From contig JABACB010000004.1 of the NCBI GenBank assembly GCA_014237925.1, forward strand, positions 7,572 through 49,902: 42,331 bases of DNA, read 5' to 3'. A model generated the notes under the pieces. The model did no database searches and had not been told where the DNA came from. It saw nothing but the letters and a program-made list of their open reading frames with translations. Positions 8,683 through 19,192 of this stretch are shown in pieces (position 1 is the stretch's first letter; each line of letters begins with the position of its first letter). Source of the stretch: Alphaproteobacteria bacterium. Its GTDB lineage: Bacteria > Pseudomonadota > Alphaproteobacteria > JABAAW01. The translations under genes and the position numbers were made by a program.

Positions 8683-10611
8683 CTAGAGGTTGCGTATCAC
8701 CGCAAACGCGCCCAACAACACCACGCCCGTCACGACGGCGAAAACATAGTGGTAGACATAGCCGCTTTGCAGGAGACGGAAGCGTCCTCCCAGCCAGCGC
8801 ACGACGGCACTGAACCCGTCGGGACCGAACGCGTCGATCGTCTTCATGTCGCCGCCCTGCCACAAAAGACGCGCCAAAGCGAAGGCGCTCTTGACGAAAA
8901 GAAGGCGATACAGCGCATCGATATACCACTGCTCGCACAAGAAGCGATAGAGCGGGCGAAAAAAACGCGCGAGGCGCGCGGGGAGCGTGGTGAAAATCTG
9001 ATAGCACAAAAGCCCGAAGGCGATCCCCAAAACGGCAAGGAAGAGGGGCAAGGACTTAACCCAGCGCGGCGCATGATGCGCGTCCAAAAGCGCCGTGTGA
9101 TAGTCCTCGACGAAAAGGCTGCCGCCCCAAAAGGCTTCCGACCCGTTTCCGACAAACATCTCCTTGAGAAGAAACCCCGAGCCGATCGCGCCGCAAGCCA
9201 GCAGAAGCAACGGAATCGACATCACAGGAGGCGCTTCGTGAACATGCGTCATCACTTTCTCGTCGAAACGAGGACTGTGGTGAAAACTCATCACAAGCAT
9301 GCGAGTCGAGTAGCAGGCGGTCAGAAAAACGCCCAAGTTGGCAAGCACAAAGGCGAACAAGCCTACGATCGTGTGGCTTGTCCAGGCAGCCTCGATGATG
9401 ATGTCCTTAGAATAAAAACCCGAAAGAATCGGAATGCCTGCAAGCGCCAGAACGCCCACCCAAAACAGGAGGTAAGTCAGAGGAACCATCGCTCGCAAGC
9501 CGCCCATCTTGCGCATGTCCTGCTCGCCGGAGAGCGCGTGAATCAGCGAGCCCGCCGCCAAGAAAAGCAAGGCCTTGAAGAAGGCGTGCGTCGTCAAGTG
9601 AAACATCGCCGCTCCGTAAGCCGACAAGCCCACCGCCAAGATCATGTAGCCCAACTGCGAACAGGTCGAATAGGCGATCACGCGCTTCAGATCGTTTTGT
9701 ACAACCGCAACCGTCGCCGCGAACAACGCCGTCGCCGCTCCCAAGCAGGTGATGATCGCCAGCGCGTCTTCCGAATACTCGAAGAGACCCGACATCCGAC
9801 ACAGCATGAAAACGCCTGCCGTGACCATCGTCGCTGCGTGAATCAGCGCGCTCACCGGCGTAGGTCCCTCCATCGCGTCGGGAAGCCAAATGTGCAAACC
9901 CAGCTGCGCCGACTTGCCCATCGCACCTGCAAAAAGCAAGAGACAGATCGCCGTCACAGCTTCGATCTTCCATCCGAAAACCGAGAACTCACGCCCCAAC
10001 ACTTCGGGAACGCGCGCGAAGATCTCGCTGAAAACTAAAGTGTCGAACATGGCATAGGTGGCGCAGATCCCCAGAACGAAGCCAAAGTCGCCGATCCGAT
10101 TGACGAGAAACGCTTTCACGCCGGCGCGCGCAGCACTCTCCTTGTGATGCCAGTAGCCAATCAGAAGGTACGAAGCCAGACCGACGCCCTCCCAGCCAAA
10201 AAACATTTGCAACAGGTTGTCGGCGGAAACTAACGCCAGCATGAAGAAGGTGAAAAGGCTGAGGTACGCCATGAAGCGCGGCAGAGAGGCATCGCCGCGC
10301 ATATAACCCGCAGAATAGATATGCACCAATGTAGAGACGAGACAAACTACCGCCATCATGACCGCCGACAGCGTGTCGATGCGCATCGCCCAAGCGACCT
10401 CAAAACTGCCGAGAGAAAACCACGGCGCGAGCACAATCGTTTTCTCCGTGTCCTGTACAACAACGGAAAAGCAGAGCTGCAACGCGATCACGGTGGCAAC
10501 AAGCATGAAGAGGCAGGTGACGAACAGCGCGAGCGCATCGCCGATGCGCCGCGAGGACAAGCCTACGATCAGCGCCGCAAAAAGGGGTAGAAGCGGGATG
10601 GCTGCAAGCAT
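8683..10611 (-). CDS. nuoL: NADH-quinone oxidoreductase subunit L
   Basis: Largest antiporter-like subunit of complex I, 642 residues, including the long lateral helix at its C-terminus. Recognisable blocks: FFGWEGVGLASYLLIGYW, NRIGDFGF, GKSAQLGLHIWLPDAMEGPT, NDLKRVIAYSTCSQLGYM, and IPILSGFYSKDIII. The ATG at 10611 (MLAAIPLLPLF) is chosen; an in-frame extension upstream enters nuoK and is not conserved. The gap to nuoK is 25 nt and the gap to nuoM 13 nt. Confidence 0.97.
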   Translation of the reverse strand: MLAAIPLLPLFAALIVGLSSRRIGDALALFVTCLFMLVATVIALQLCFSVVVQDTEKTIVLAPWFSLGSFEVAWAMRIDTLSAVMMAVVCLVSTLVHIYSAGYMRGDASLPRFMAYLSLFTFFMLALVSADNLLQMFFGWEGVGLASYLLIGYWHHKESAARAGVKAFLVNRIGDFGFVLGICATYAMFDTLVFSEIFARVPEVLGREFSVFGWKIEAVTAICLLLFAGAMGKSAQLGLHIWLPDAMEGPTPVSALIHAATMVTAGVFMLCRMSGLFEYSEDALAIITCLGAATALFAATVAVVQNDLKRVIAYSTCSQLGYMILAVGLSAYGAAMFHLTTHAFFKALLFLAAGSLIHALSGEQDMRKMGGLRAMVPLTYLLFWVGVLALAGIPILSGFYSKDIIIEAAWTSHTIVGLFAFVLANLGVFLTACYSTRMLVMSFHHSPRFDEKVMTHVHEAPPVMSIPLLLLACGAIGSGFLLKEMFVGNGSEAFWGGSLFVEDYHTALLDAHHAPRWVKSLPLFLAVLGIAFGLLCYQIFTTLPARLARFFRPLYRFLCEQWYIDALYRLLFVKSAFALARLLWQGGDMKTIDAFGPDGFSAVVRWLGGRFRLLQSGYVYHYVFAVVTGVVLLGAFAVIRNL

Positions 10612-10636
10612 AGATTCCCTATGTCTCCTCGTGCCG

Positions 10637-10981
10637 TCAGCCCTTGAGCGCGGAGATGTCGTCGATGGCAATCGAGGCGCGATTGCGGTAGTAGACGACC
10701 AAGATCGCAAGCCCCACAGTCACCTCGGCGGCGGCGGTGGCAAGGATGAAAAGGGCGAACACTTGTCCCGTCAAGTCGCCCGTCGCCGTTGAAAAGGCGA
10801 TGAAGTTCATGCTGGCTGCCAAGAACAACAGCTCGATCGCCATCAGAACGACGATCACATGGCGGCGGTTCAAAAAAAGCCCCAGCATGCCGATCACGAA
10901 AAGAGCCGAACTCAAAAGCACATAGTGCGGCAAGCCTACGGGCAAGAAGGTCTGAAGCGCGGAAGAAACAGATTCGGACAC
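10637..10981 (-). CDS. nuoK: NADH-quinone oxidoreductase subunit K
   Basis: Small three-helix membrane subunit of complex I. 114 residues; the usual length is about 100, with the extra residues at the N-terminus. The two membrane Glu residues needed for proton translocation are seen in MAIELLFLAASMNFIAFS and ATAAAEVTVGLAI. The start is GTG at 10981, 8 nt after the nuoJ stop, with a poor ribosome binding site, so coupling with nuoJ is likely. Confidence 0.95.
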   Translation of the reverse strand: MSESVSSALQTFLPVGLPHYVLLSSALFVIGMLGLFLNRRHVIVVLMAIELLFLAASMNFIAFSTATGDLTGQVFALFILATAAAEVTVGLAILVVYYRNRASIAIDDISALKG

Positions 10982-10989
10982 GATGATTT

Positions 10990-11616
10990 CTAAACGCCGC
11001 CTTTCGAATCGACCTTGACCAAGCGTGCTTTCTCTTTGCGATCCAACTGCTCGGCGATATTTTGGCGCGCGACACCCTCGCGCTTGCGGTGCGTCAGCAC
11101 GATCGCACCGAGCATGGCGAGCAGCAGCAGCAAGCCCGCAATTTCAAAAATGACGAGATAGTCGGAATAGACGAGCAGCCCCAACTCGGTCGTGTTGTCG
11201 AGCAGAGGGCGGGGGGGGGAGGGTTTGGCGACCTGCTGCTGCGATCTTGTTGTATCGAGCATGACGACGGCGGCGAACTCTGCAAGCAACAAGCCTGCAA
11301 CGACGACGGCGAGCGGCACATGCTTGCGACGGCTTCTTGTGGTTACGACGAAACGAATGTCGAGCATCATAACGACGAAGAGGAAGAGAACAGCGATCGC
11401 TCCGACATAGACGATGATCAGCAGCAGTCCGAGGAACTCGGCGCCCTGCATGACGAAGAGCGCCGCGCTAGAGAAGAAGGCTGCAACCATCAGCAGCACG
11501 GCATGGACAGGATTCCGCACGACGACGACCCCAAGCGCACAGAGCGTGATCGCGGTAGCGAAGGCGAAGAAGACAAGTCCTTCGGTCAGCTGGAACGGAG
11601 AGAAAGGAACGAGCAT
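10990..11616 (-). CDS. nuoJ: NADH-quinone oxidoreductase subunit J
   Basis: Membrane subunit of complex I with five hydrophobic helices, 208 residues. Family blocks are AVVVRNPVHAVLLM-like residues 33-43 and the VYVGAIAVLFLFVVMMLD helix that contains the pi-bulge region. The loop between helices 4 and 5 holds a Pro-rich stretch encoded by nine consecutive C residues (forward strand 11211-11219 is G9). It starts at ATG 11616, 3 nt after the nuoI stop. Confidence 0.95.
   Translation of the reverse strand: MLVPFSPFQLTEGLVFFAFATAITLCALGVVVVRNPVHAVLLMVAAFFSSAALFVMQGAEFLGLLLIIVYVGAIAVLFLFVVMMLDIRFVVTTRSRRKHVPLAVVVAGLLLAEFAAVVMLDTTRSQQQVAKPSPPRPLLDNTTELGLLVYSDYLVIFEIAGLLLLLAMLGAIVLTHRKREGVARQNIAEQLDRKEKARLVKVDSKGGV
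11211..11219. repeat. G9 homopolymer inside nuoJ
   Basis: Nine G on the plus strand, read as C9 within the nuoJ Ser-Pro-Pro-Arg loop. A one-base slip here would shift the nuoJ frame before its last membrane helix. Confidence 0.9.
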
Positions 11617-11619
11617 AGA

Positions 11620-12117
11620 CTAGCGATAGGGCGCGTCGCGCTTCAGATTGGCAGCCAGCGCTTCTTCCCAGCGATCTCCGTTGTCCAAAAGCTTTTGTTT
11701 GTCGTAGAACAGCTCTTCGCGCGTCTCGGTAGCGAACTCGAAGTTCGGACCTTGGACGATCGCGTCTACAGGGCAGGCTTCCTGACACAAGCCGCAGTAG
11801 ATGCATTTCGTCATGTCGATGTCGTAGCGCGTCGCGCGGCGCGAGCCGTCGTCGCGCGGCTCCGAATCGATCGTGATCGCTTGCGCAGGGCAGACCGCCT
11901 CGCAAAGCTTGCAGGCGATACAACGTTCCTCGCCGTTCGGATAGCGCCGCAACGCATGCTCACCGCGAAACCGAGGACTGAGAGGACCCTTCTCGTAAGG
12001 GTAGTTCAGCGTATGCTTCGGACGAAACATCGAGCGCAGCGTAAGCCACATCCCTTGCAACAACTCTTGCAACAAGAAGGCACGCAGGTGTTTGTTAAAG
12101 AAGGTAAAGAAGGACAT
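11620..12117 (-). CDS. nuoI: NADH-quinone oxidoreductase subunit I (two 4Fe-4S clusters)
   Basis: Peripheral-arm subunit of complex I that carries clusters N6a and N6b. 165 residues. Two ferredoxin motifs are intact: [16 protein letters not shown] and [16 protein letters not shown]. The [20 protein letters not shown] lead-in is typical of alphaproteobacteria. ATG at 12117 ([14 protein letters not shown]) is chosen over an upstream in-frame ATG at 12189, which would overlap nuoH and add unconserved residues. Confidence 0.96.
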   Translation of the reverse strand: MSFFTFFNKHLRAFLLQELLQGMWLTLRSMFRPKHTLNYPYEKGPLSPRFRGEHALRRYPNGEERCIACKLCEAVCPAQAITIDSEPRDDGSRRATRYDIDMTKCIYCGLCQEACPVDAIVQGPNFEFATETREELFYDKQKLLDNGDRWEEALAANLKRDAPYR

Positions 12118-12148
12118 GGCTAATGACGGCTCAGGGTTGCGATGTGGA

Positions 12149-13171
12149 TCAGGGTTGCAGATCGAAGAAATAAACGACGCTGGAGACAAGCGCCACCCAC
12201 AGCAGCGTCAGCGGCAGAAAGATCTTCCATCCCAAGCGCATCAGCTGGTCGTAGCGATAGCGCGGGAAGGTCGCCCTCACCCACAAGAAGAGGAACAAGA
12301 GCGCGCACACCTTCAGCATAAACCATACGGGCGGCGGAATCGAGACGAAGGGCTCGGCGTTGATCGGCGGAAGCCAGCCGCCCAAGAAGAAGAGGGTTGC
12401 CGAGGCGGCGATCAGAATCATGTTGGCATACTCGCCCAAGAAGAAGAGGGCGAAGCTCATCGCCGAGTATTCGACATTGAACCCTGACACGAGCTCGCTT
12501 TCGCTCTCAGGAAGATCGAAAGGCGCACGATTCGTCTCGGCGAGCCCGGCAACGAAGAAGACGACCGCCATCGGCAACAGCGGCACGACGAACCACAGCG
12601 AACGTTGTGCCTCGACGATGCGGCTGAGGTTGAGCGAGCCCGCCATCACGAGGACGCAGACGAGGACGAATCCGATAGCGATCTCATACGACACCATCTG
12701 CGCCGCCGAGCGCATCGCGCCGAGGAAGGGGTACTGCGAGTTCGAAGCCCATCCCCCCATCATGATGCCGTAGACACCCAGCGACGAGAGCGCGAACAAG
12801 TAGAGGATGCCTGCGTTCACATCGGCGAACACCACTCCGTCGCTGATCGGAATCACCGCCCACGCTCCCAGCGCGAGCGCGAAGGTAAGAACGGGCGCGC
12901 ACAAGAAGACGATACGATCGACGCCTGAGGGCAGCAGGGGCTCCTTGAAAATTAGCTTCAAGGCATCGGCGAAGGGTTGCAACAATCCGAAGGGACCCAC
13001 AGTGTTGGGACCACGGCGGCGTTGCATCCACCCCAAAACTTTTCGCTCCGCATAAATCAGATAGGCGACCGCGATCACCACCGCGAACATGACCGCAGCG
13101 GCGAGGGCAACTAGCAAGAGCATCGGCAAAATATGTTGCTGCCAAAGCGAGGCGAAAGCAAACGAGGTCAT
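12149..13171 (-). CDS. nuoH: NADH-quinone oxidoreductase subunit H
   Basis: Membrane subunit at the quinone-binding interface of complex I. 340 residues, eight hydrophobic helices. Key blocks: [19 protein letters not shown] in the first cytoplasmic loop, [20 protein letters not shown], and [20 protein letters not shown] followed by FNVEYS. ATG at 13171 is preceded directly by an in-frame GTG (13174), either of which could start the protein. Gaps are 31 nt to nuoI and 38 nt to nuoG. Confidence 0.96.
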   Translation of the reverse strand: MTSFAFASLWQQHILPMLLLVALAAAVMFAVVIAVAYLIYAERKVLGWMQRRRGPNTVGPFGLLQPFADALKLIFKEPLLPSGVDRIVFLCAPVLTFALALGAWAVIPISDGVVFADVNAGILYLFALSSLGVYGIMMGGWASNSQYPFLGAMRSAAQMVSYEIAIGFVLVCVLVMAGSLNLSRIVEAQRSLWFVVPLLPMAVVFFVAGLAETNRAPFDLPESESELVSGFNVEYSAMSFALFFLGEYANMILIAASATLFFLGGWLPPINAEPFVSIPPPVWFMLKVCALLFLFLWVRATFPRYRYDQLMRLGWKIFLPLTLLWVALVSSVVYFFDLQP

Positions 13172-13209
13172 CACGAAGTCATAAGGGCGAACGCATCAAG
13201 GCGAAGTCG

Positions 13210-15285
13210 TCAAGGGCGCGAGGCTTGGGAAGCCGAAGTTCGGGAAGCCGCGGTTCTGAGTTCGCGGCGTGTGCGTGTGCAGGCGGACATCGTCTCCGAG
13301 GCGCGCGAGACGGGATCCGTCATGTAGTAGTTGTCGCATCGTGCGACGATCGCCTCCTCGCGCAACGCGCCCGCCTTGCCAAGACTTGTCCAAGCCGCTT
13401 TCAAGGGACGGTCTTGCTCGCCAAGCTCAGGATGCTCCTTCGTCAGATTCTCGCGCAAGCCTTGCAAATCGTTCCACGCAGGCGCTGCGCCCAGCGTCTC
13501 GGACAAGGCACGCAGAATGCGCCACGATGCTTGCGCCTTGCCCGGCGGAGAAACCGCGGCGAAGCCTCTTTGCACACGCCCCTCCATGTTGATCCAAGTG
13601 CCGCTCTTTTCCGTGTAGGCGGCGGAAGGAAGAATCACATCGGCAACTTGCGCCGTGCGCTCGCCGTGGTGTCCGATATACACGGTGAAGCATCGATCCA
13701 AGGCTTCCGTATCGAAATCGTCCGCCTCCATCACGAAGGTTACATCGACGCAGCCTTTCGCCATGGCGACCAACAAGGATTGAACACCTTCGAGACCGCG
13801 GTTGAAGCCAAGCTCGCTCGCACCCACCGCAGACGCGCTACGGTGGAGAAGGTTGAAGCCGTTCCAATCTTCTCGCACCATCTTGGCTTTCTCTGCAATC
13901 GCTCCGCACAAGCGCCAAATCTCCTTGCCGTCGCTGCGTTCCAAGGCGTCGTAGCCCACCATCAGCATCGGACGCTTCGCCATCGAGAGCGTCTCGAAAA
14001 CGCCGTCCTTGCCGGCGGCGATCTTCAACAGACGTTGCGGCTTGTCGTCCAGCCAATGACAAGGATAGGTCAGATCGCAACGGACACCAACGCCGTAGGC
14101 GCGCCGCAACTTCCCGTGCAACCACGCTTGGCGCACACGCGCGTTGAGGGTGGGGGCATCCTCGCGCGGATTGGCGCCCACGATCAACAACGCATCAACC
14201 TCAGCAACCCGCGCGATCGTCGTGTTAAAAAGGTAGCCGCCCCGCAAGCTGGGGTCGAACTGCGCCCCCCCCTGCCTTGCGTCGAACATCTGCGAGCCTT
14301 GCCCTTGCAGAAGCTTTTTGAGCGCGTACAGCGATTCCAAATCGCAGTGGTTGCCGGCAAGAGCTGCGCAGCGTGCGCGTGCTTGGCGTGTCTTTTGGGC
14401 GACCAACGCCAAGGCTTCCTGCCATTCGACCGCTTGGAGCTTGCCTTCTTTGCGCACATAGGGTTGGTCGAGCCTTTGTCGCGTCAAGCCGTCGCACGAG
14501 AAGCGCGCCTTGTCTGATAGCCACTCTTCGTTCACATCTTCGTGCAAGCGCGGCAGAATGCGGAGCACGCGTCCGTCCTTGCTGTCGATGCGGATGTTGC
14601 TGCCGACGGCGTCCATGACATCGATGCCGAAGGTCTTGTCGACCTCCCACGAGCGCGCTCGGAAAGCGGAGGGCTTGGCGGTCAGCGCGCCCACAGGGCA
14701 GAGGTCGATCACATTGCCCGAAAGCTCGGAATCGAGCGTTTGCTCCAAGGTGGTGATTTCCACATCTTCGCCGCGCCCCAGCATGCCGATCGTATCCACG
14801 CCCGCAACCTCGTTTGCAAAGCGCACGCAGCGCGTACAGTGGATGCATCGCGTCATGACGGTTTTGACGAGCGGTCCCATGAACTTTTCGCCTACAGAAC
14901 GTTTGTTCTCGACGAAGCGACCGCGCTCGAAGCCGTAAGCGAGCGCTTGATCTTGCAAGTCGCACTCGCCGCCTTGGTCGCAGATCGGACAATCCAAAGG
15001 ATGGTTGATTAGCAAAAACTCCATGACACCCTTGCGCGCGGCGCGCAGCGACGGCGAATCGGTCGTGATCGCCATTCCTTCGCTGATCGGCAAAGCACAC
15101 GAGGCTTGCGGTTTCGGAGGGCCGGGAGAAACCTCCACCAAACACATGCGACAATTGCCCGCAATCGAAAGACGGTCGTGATAGCAGAAGTGCGGAATCT
15201 CCACACCCGCCTGCTCGCACGCCTGCAAGACGGTCATGCCTTCTTCGCATTCTTGCTCCGTGTCGTCGACGAGAACCTTGACCAT
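13210..15285 (-). CDS. nuoG: NADH-quinone oxidoreductase subunit G
   Basis: Large Fe-S subunit of the NADH-oxidising arm. 691 residues. The N-terminal 2Fe-2S domain shows CYHDRLSIAGNCRMCLVEV near residues 34-52; the His-Cys3 cluster region follows (HPLDCPICDQGGECDLQD), then CIHCTRCVRFANEVAG and NVIDLCPVGALTAKP. The rest is the molybdopterin-oxidoreductase-like domain without molybdenum. An eight-C run (14265-14272) lies in the middle. The start is ATG at 15285, preceded on the minus strand by a C-rich stretch (forward G9 at 15296-15304) and not by a clear ribosome binding site. Confidence 0.96.
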   Translation of the reverse strand: MVKVLVDDTEQECEEGMTVLQACEQAGVEIPHFCYHDRLSIAGNCRMCLVEVSPGPPKPQASCALPISEGMAITTDSPSLRAARKGVMEFLLINHPLDCPICDQGGECDLQDQALAYGFERGRFVENKRSVGEKFMGPLVKTVMTRCIHCTRCVRFANEVAGVDTIGMLGRGEDVEITTLEQTLDSELSGNVIDLCPVGALTAKPSAFRARSWEVDKTFGIDVMDAVGSNIRIDSKDGRVLRILPRLHEDVNEEWLSDKARFSCDGLTRQRLDQPYVRKEGKLQAVEWQEALALVAQKTRQARARCAALAGNHCDLESLYALKKLLQGQGSQMFDARQGGAQFDPSLRGGYLFNTTIARVAEVDALLIVGANPREDAPTLNARVRQAWLHGKLRRAYGVGVRCDLTYPCHWLDDKPQRLLKIAAGKDGVFETLSMAKRPMLMVGYDALERSDGKEIWRLCGAIAEKAKMVREDWNGFNLLHRSASAVGASELGFNRGLEGVQSLLVAMAKGCVDVTFVMEADDFDTEALDRCFTVYIGHHGERTAQVADVILPSAAYTEKSGTWINMEGRVQRGFAAVSPPGKAQASWRILRALSETLGAAPAWNDLQGLRENLTKEHPELGEQDRPLKAAWTSLGKAGALREEAIVARCDNYYMTDPVSRASETMSACTRTRRELRTAASRTSASQASRP

Positions 15286-15295
15286 GGTGCGTACT

Positions 15296-15368
15296 GGGGG
15301 GGGGTGCGTAGGGGGGTGAAGTTGCTTTCGGGCTGCTATTGCGCCGCTATTGTGCCGCTATTGTGCCG
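15296..15368. repeat. G9 tract and three 11-bp tandem units across the nuoF stop
   Basis: Between nuoG and nuoF (72-nt gap) there is a G9 run (15296-15304), a G6 run soon after, and then three copies of an 11-bp unit CTATTGYGCCG (15336-15346, 15347-15357, 15358-15368). On the minus strand the first complete copy codes for the last residues and TAG stop of nuoF; the other two copies are the 3' flank. Eleven is not a multiple of three, which fits a gene end. Confidence 0.85.
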
Positions 15369-16650
15369 CGATGGGCGGTTGTTCTGCGAGGCGTCGCCCT
15401 TCGATCCGCTTGACGATCTCGCCGCGAAAGTGGCGGATCAAGCCTTGGATCGGCCATGCGGCGGCGTCGCCGAGCGCGCAGATCGTATGCCCTTCCACTT
15501 GCTTCGAGACCTGCAACAACAGCTCGATCTCGGCAACTTCGGCGCGTCCTTCCGCCATGCGTTCCAGCACGCGCCACATCCACCCCGTCCCCTCTCGACA
15601 CGGGGTGCATTGCCCGCAGCTTTCGTGCTTGTAGAAGTGCGCGATGCGTGCGATCGCGCGCACGATGTCGGTAGAGCGATCCATGACGATGACACCGCCC
15701 GTTCCCAATCCGCTGTTGAGCTCCTGCAAGGAGGAGTAGTCCATCAGTGCCGTCTCGCAGAGCGTGCGCGGGATCAGTGGCACGCTGGAGCCGCCGGGGA
15801 TGACGGCGAGCAGATTCTGCCACCCGCCGCGCACGCCTCCCGCGTGTTGCTCGATCAAATCTTTCAGCGGGATCGACATGGATTCTTCCACGGTGCAAGG
15901 TTTGTTCACATGTCCCGATATGCAAAATACCTTCGTGCCGTGGTTCTTGTCGCGTCCGAACGAGGAGAACCACGCCGCCCCGCGTCGCAGAATGGTGGGA
16001 ACGACGGCGATGGTCTCGACATTGTTGACGGTGGTCGGACAGCCGTAGAGTCCGCAGGTGGCAGGGAAGGGCGGCTTCAAGCGCGGCTGCCCTTTCTTGC
16101 CCTCCAAGCTCTCCAGCAACGCCGTCTCTTCGCCGCAGATGTAAGCGCCCGCGCCGCGGTGCAGGTACAGGTCGAGGTCGTAGCCGCTTTTCGCCGCGTT
16201 CTTGCCCAGCAAGCCCGCCGCGTAAGCTTCTTCGATGGCACTCTGCAACACCTCCGCTTCGCGGACAAACTCACCGCGGATGTAGATGTAGACATGGTGC
16301 GCACCCATGCCCGCGGCGGAAAGCAGGCAACCCTCCAGCAGGCGATGGGGATCGAAACGAATCATGTCGCGGTCTTTGCAAGTGCCGGGCTCGGATTCGT
16401 CGGCATTGACGACGAGGTAGGAGGGTAGCGTCGAGTGTTCGGGCATGAACGACCATTTCAAGCCGGTCGGAAATCCTGCGCCGCCGCGCCCTCGCAAGCC
16501 CGAGGCTTTGATCTCCTCGACGATCGTGGCTCGTCCCTTCTTGACTAGGCTTGCCGTTTTATCCCAAATGCCGCGCTTCTTCGAAGATGCCAAATCGACG
16601 CCTGCCTGCCCGTAGAGGTTCGTGAAAATGCGATCCTTGTCTTTCAGCAT
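15358..16650 (-). CDS. nuoF: NADH-quinone oxidoreductase subunit F (NADH- and FMN-binding)
   Basis: Entry point of complex I: binds NADH and FMN and carries cluster N3. 430 residues. Motifs: [18 protein letters not shown] (NADH), [16 protein letters not shown] (FMN), [17 protein letters not shown], and the cluster site [14 protein letters not shown] with a distant Cys in [16 protein letters not shown] at 16650 is chosen ([14 protein letters not shown]); it shares one base with the nuoE stop (TAATG). The last codons and the stop lie in an 11-bp repeat. Confidence 0.97.
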   Translation of the reverse strand: MLKDKDRIFTNLYGQAGVDLASSKKRGIWDKTASLVKKGRATIVEEIKASGLRGRGGAGFPTGLKWSFMPEHSTLPSYLVVNADESEPGTCKDRDMIRFDPHRLLEGCLLSAAGMGAHHVYIYIRGEFVREAEVLQSAIEEAYAAGLLGKNAAKSGYDLDLYLHRGAGAYICGEETALLESLEGKKGQPRLKPPFPATCGLYGCPTTVNNVETIAVVPTILRRGAAWFSSFGRDKNHGTKVFCISGHVNKPCTVEESMSIPLKDLIEQHAGGVRGGWQNLLAVIPGGSSVPLIPRTLCETALMDYSSLQELNSGLGTGGVIVMDRSTDIVRAIARIAHFYKHESCGQCTPCREGTGWMWRVLERMAEGRAEVAEIELLLQVSKQVEGHTICALGDAAAWPIQGLIRHFRGEIVKRIEGRRLAEQPPIAAQ

Positions 16651-17288
16651 TACGCCTCTCGCGGCTCTGCGCCGCGCCGTCCGCATTGCGAGCCTGGTTT
16701 AAGCACTTCCTTGGGCATTCCCTTGGGCATTCCCTTGGGCATTCCCTTGGATGCCTCCCCCTTCTTCATCTGCGCGAGCAGGCGTTCCATGTCTTCGCAA
16801 GTGAGGTCTTCGAACATGTCGTCGTTGATTTGGACAACGGGCGCATTCGCGCAAGCACCCAGGCACTCGACCTGCGAGAGGGTGAAACGTCCGTCGGCGG
16901 TCGTCTCGGTGTTGCGAATGCCGAGCGTCTCTTCGATGCATCGCTGGATGCGATCACCCCCGCGCAGCATACAGGGGGTCGTCTGGCAACACTGGAGGTG
17001 GTACTTTCCCACGGGTTTTCGGTGGATCATCGTATAAAAGCTGGCGATCTCTTCGAGGCGCATCCGCGGCATGGAGAGCATCGAGGCGATCGTCTCCACA
17101 GCAGCATCGGTGACGCAGTTCGTGCGCGTGTTCTGTCGTTGCGCAAGGTCGAGCAACGCCAGCACGGCACTCTGCCCCCGACCTTCGGGATACTTGGCGA
17201 TCTCTTTCTTCGCGCGCTCGGCGAACGCGCCGCGAAAGGAAAACCGTTCGGCGGCAGAAGGGGCGGCGGCAGGGGCGGCAGAAGGCAT
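16650..17288 (-). CDS. nuoE: NADH-quinone oxidoreductase subunit E (2Fe-2S)
   Basis: Thioredoxin-fold subunit holding cluster N1a. 212 residues. The cluster ligands are visible in [12 protein letters not shown] and [12 protein letters not shown]. After the conserved end of the fold there is a tail of about 30 residues with three KGMP units followed by KE, read from a 12-bp array, and a basic Cys-containing end. A short N-terminal Ala/Pro-rich stretch precedes the fold. Gap to nuoD is 37 nt. Confidence 0.95.
   Translation of the reverse strand: MPSAAPAAAPSAAERFSFRGAFAERAKKEIAKYPEGRGQSAVLALLDLAQRQNTRTNCVTDAAVETIASMLSMPRMRLEEIASFYTMIHRKPVGKYHLQCCQTTPCMLRGGDRIQRCIEETLGIRNTETTADGRFTLSQVECLGACANAPVVQINDDMFEDLTCEDMERLLAQMKKGEASKGMPKGMPKGMPKEVLKPGSQCGRRGAEPREA
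16711..16746. repeat. 12-bp tandem array in the nuoE tail
   Basis: Three identical copies of TTGGGCATTCCC (16711-16722, 16723-16734, 16735-16746) with a partial fourth. Read on the minus strand they give Gly-Met-Pro-Lys units. Exact identity of the copies points to recent expansion. Confidence 0.9.
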
Positions 17289-17325
17289 CGGTAGCGAGAT
17301 TTCTCGTTATGGGGTGGCTATGGGG

Positions 17326-18543
17326 TTAGCGGTCGATTTCGCCGAAGACGATATCCAGCGAGCCTAGCACGGCGACCGAATCGGCGAGCATGTGACCTTT
17401 GCACAGCTTTTCGAAGGCTTGCAGATGGGCAAAGCCGGGCGCGCGAATCTTGCAACGGTAGGGCTTGTTGCTGCCGTCGGAAACTAGATAGACGCCGAAC
17501 TCGCCCTTCGGCGCTTCGACCGCGCAATAAACCTCTCCTGCAGGGACATGGAAGCCTTCGGAGAAGAGCTTGAAGTGGTGAATCATCGCCTCCATCGACT
17601 CCATCATGTCCTTGCGTTTCGGAGGAACGACCTTGCTGTTGTCGCAAACAACCTCTCCTTTTGGCATGCTCTCCAGACATTGTCGGATCAGCGCGAGCGA
17701 TTGCCGCATCTCGGCGATGCGCACGAGGTATCGGTCGTAGCAGTCGCCCTTCTCGCCTACGGGAATGTCGAACTCGAGCTCGTCGTAGACGGCATAAGGC
17801 GCAGATTTGCGCAAGTCCCATGCCATGCCTGTTGCGCGCAGCATCGGACCTGTGAAGCCCCAGGCGAGCGCGTCCTCGGTCGAGATCGCGCCGATGTCGA
17901 CCGAGCGTTGCTTGAAAATGCGATTTCCCGTCAGCAACGTTTCCATGTCGTCGATGAACTTGGGAAACTGCTCTGCCCATCGGGCGATCTCCTCTTCCAG
18001 CCCATCAGGAAGGTCTCGATAAACACCGCCTGCGCGGTAGTAGGCTGCATGCAGCCTGGCGCCGGAGGCGGCTTCGTAGAAGCCCATCAACTTCTCGCGT
18101 TCCTCGTAGCCCCACAGCGCGGGCGTCAAGGCGCCCACATCCATGGCGTAGCTCGTCGTGCTTAGAAGGTGGTTGAGAATGCGCGTGATCTCGTCGAACA
18201 ACACGCGCAGAAACAGCGCGCGACGCGGCGGCGTGATCGCAAGCAGACGCTCGACAGCGAGAACGAAGGCGTGTTCCTGACACATGGGCGAGACATAATC
18301 CAGACGATCGAAATAGGGAATAGCTTGCAGATAGGTCTTGTGTTCGATCAGCTTCTCCGTTCCGCGATGCAGCATGCCGATATGCGGATCGATGCGTTCG
18401 ATCACTTCGCCGTCCATTTCCATCACCAGCCGCAACACGCCGTGCGCGGCGGGATGCTGCGGACCGAAGTTCATGGTCATCGTGCGCAGCGTCGGATCCT
18501 CGCTGCGGCGAGACGAACGTTGTTCCGCGAGGCTTTTATTCAT
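17326..18543 (-). CDS. nuoD: NADH-quinone oxidoreductase subunit D
   Basis: 49-kDa subunit that forms the quinone site with NuoB and NuoH. 405 residues. The typical opening is present ([20 protein letters not shown]), then [19 protein letters not shown], the [12 protein letters not shown] segment, [10 protein letters not shown] and the conserved C-terminal FGEIDR. ATG at 18543 overlaps the end of nuoC by 8 nt. Eighteen or so residues precede the conserved start and are Ser/Arg-rich. Confidence 0.97.
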   Translation of the reverse strand: MNKSLAEQRSSRRSEDPTLRTMTMNFGPQHPAAHGVLRLVMEMDGEVIERIDPHIGMLHRGTEKLIEHKTYLQAIPYFDRLDYVSPMCQEHAFVLAVERLLAITPPRRALFLRVLFDEITRILNHLLSTTSYAMDVGALTPALWGYEEREKLMGFYEAASGARLHAAYYRAGGVYRDLPDGLEEEIARWAEQFPKFIDDMETLLTGNRIFKQRSVDIGAISTEDALAWGFTGPMLRATGMAWDLRKSAPYAVYDELEFDIPVGEKGDCYDRYLVRIAEMRQSLALIRQCLESMPKGEVVCDNSKVVPPKRKDMMESMEAMIHHFKLFSEGFHVPAGEVYCAVEAPKGEFGVYLVSDGSNKPYRCKIRAPGFAHLQAFEKLCKGHMLADSVAVLGSLDIVFGEIDR

Positions 18544-19189
18544 GTTCGCTCGTTTTGTCGAAGCCCGCCTTGCCAGAAGAGGAGCGTTGCATCTTGCTCG
18601 GCAAGCCGTGCCACGGCATAAGAGTGTCGGTATCGCGCAGGTCTTGCGCCATCGAGACCTTCTCGTAGACAACGCGTCCCTGCTCTTCGTCGTAGCGCAC
18701 CTCCGTATAGCCACTGAGGGGAAAATCCTTGCGCAGGGGATGTCCTTGGAACTCGTAGTCGCTGAGAAGGCGTCGCAGATCGGGGTGGTCGCGGAAACGA
18801 ATGCCGAACATGTCCCAGCACTCGCGCTCGTACCAGGTGGCGCAAGGGAAGACCGCACACAGCGAGGGGAGGAAGGTTGTTTCGTCCGCATCCACGATCA
18901 GGCGCAGGCGCGTGTTGTGCGTCGTGCTGAGCAGGTGGTAGACCACCTCGAAGCGACGGACGCGTTGCGGATAGTCGACGGCGCAAAGATCGATCAACAA
19001 TTTGAAAAGGCATTGTCTGTCGTCGCGCAGGAACTTGGCGATGTCAGGCAGCGAAGAGGCATCAGCTTTGAAGGCGAGCATGTCCGCGTCGCGTTTCTCG
19101 CGTTGCAGGCACCCTTGCTGCTTGCCGATCAGGTAGGAGGCGAGCTCTTCGACATCCTCGTCGTCTTCTCGCTGTTGTGTTGCGTGCAT
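18536..19189 (-). CDS. nuoC: NADH-quinone oxidoreductase subunit C
   Basis: 30-kDa subunit of the peripheral arm, 217 residues, separate from NuoD as in most alphaproteobacteria. Family blocks: [20 protein letters not shown], then the [20 protein letters not shown] signature and [20 protein letters not shown]. It starts at ATG 19189, three bases after the nuoB stop. The first 40 residues are acidic and unconserved. Confidence 0.96.
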   Translation of the reverse strand: MHATQQREDDEDVEELASYLIGKQQGCLQREKRDADMLAFKADASSLPDIAKFLRDDRQCLFKLLIDLCAVDYPQRVRRFEVVYHLLSTTHNTRLRLIVDADETTFLPSLCAVFPCATWYERECWDMFGIRFRDHPDLRRLLSDYEFQGHPLRKDFPLSGYTEVRYDEEQGRVVYEKVSMAQDLRDTDTLMPWHGLPSKMQRSSSGKAGFDKTSEHE

Positions 19190-19192
19190 CGC

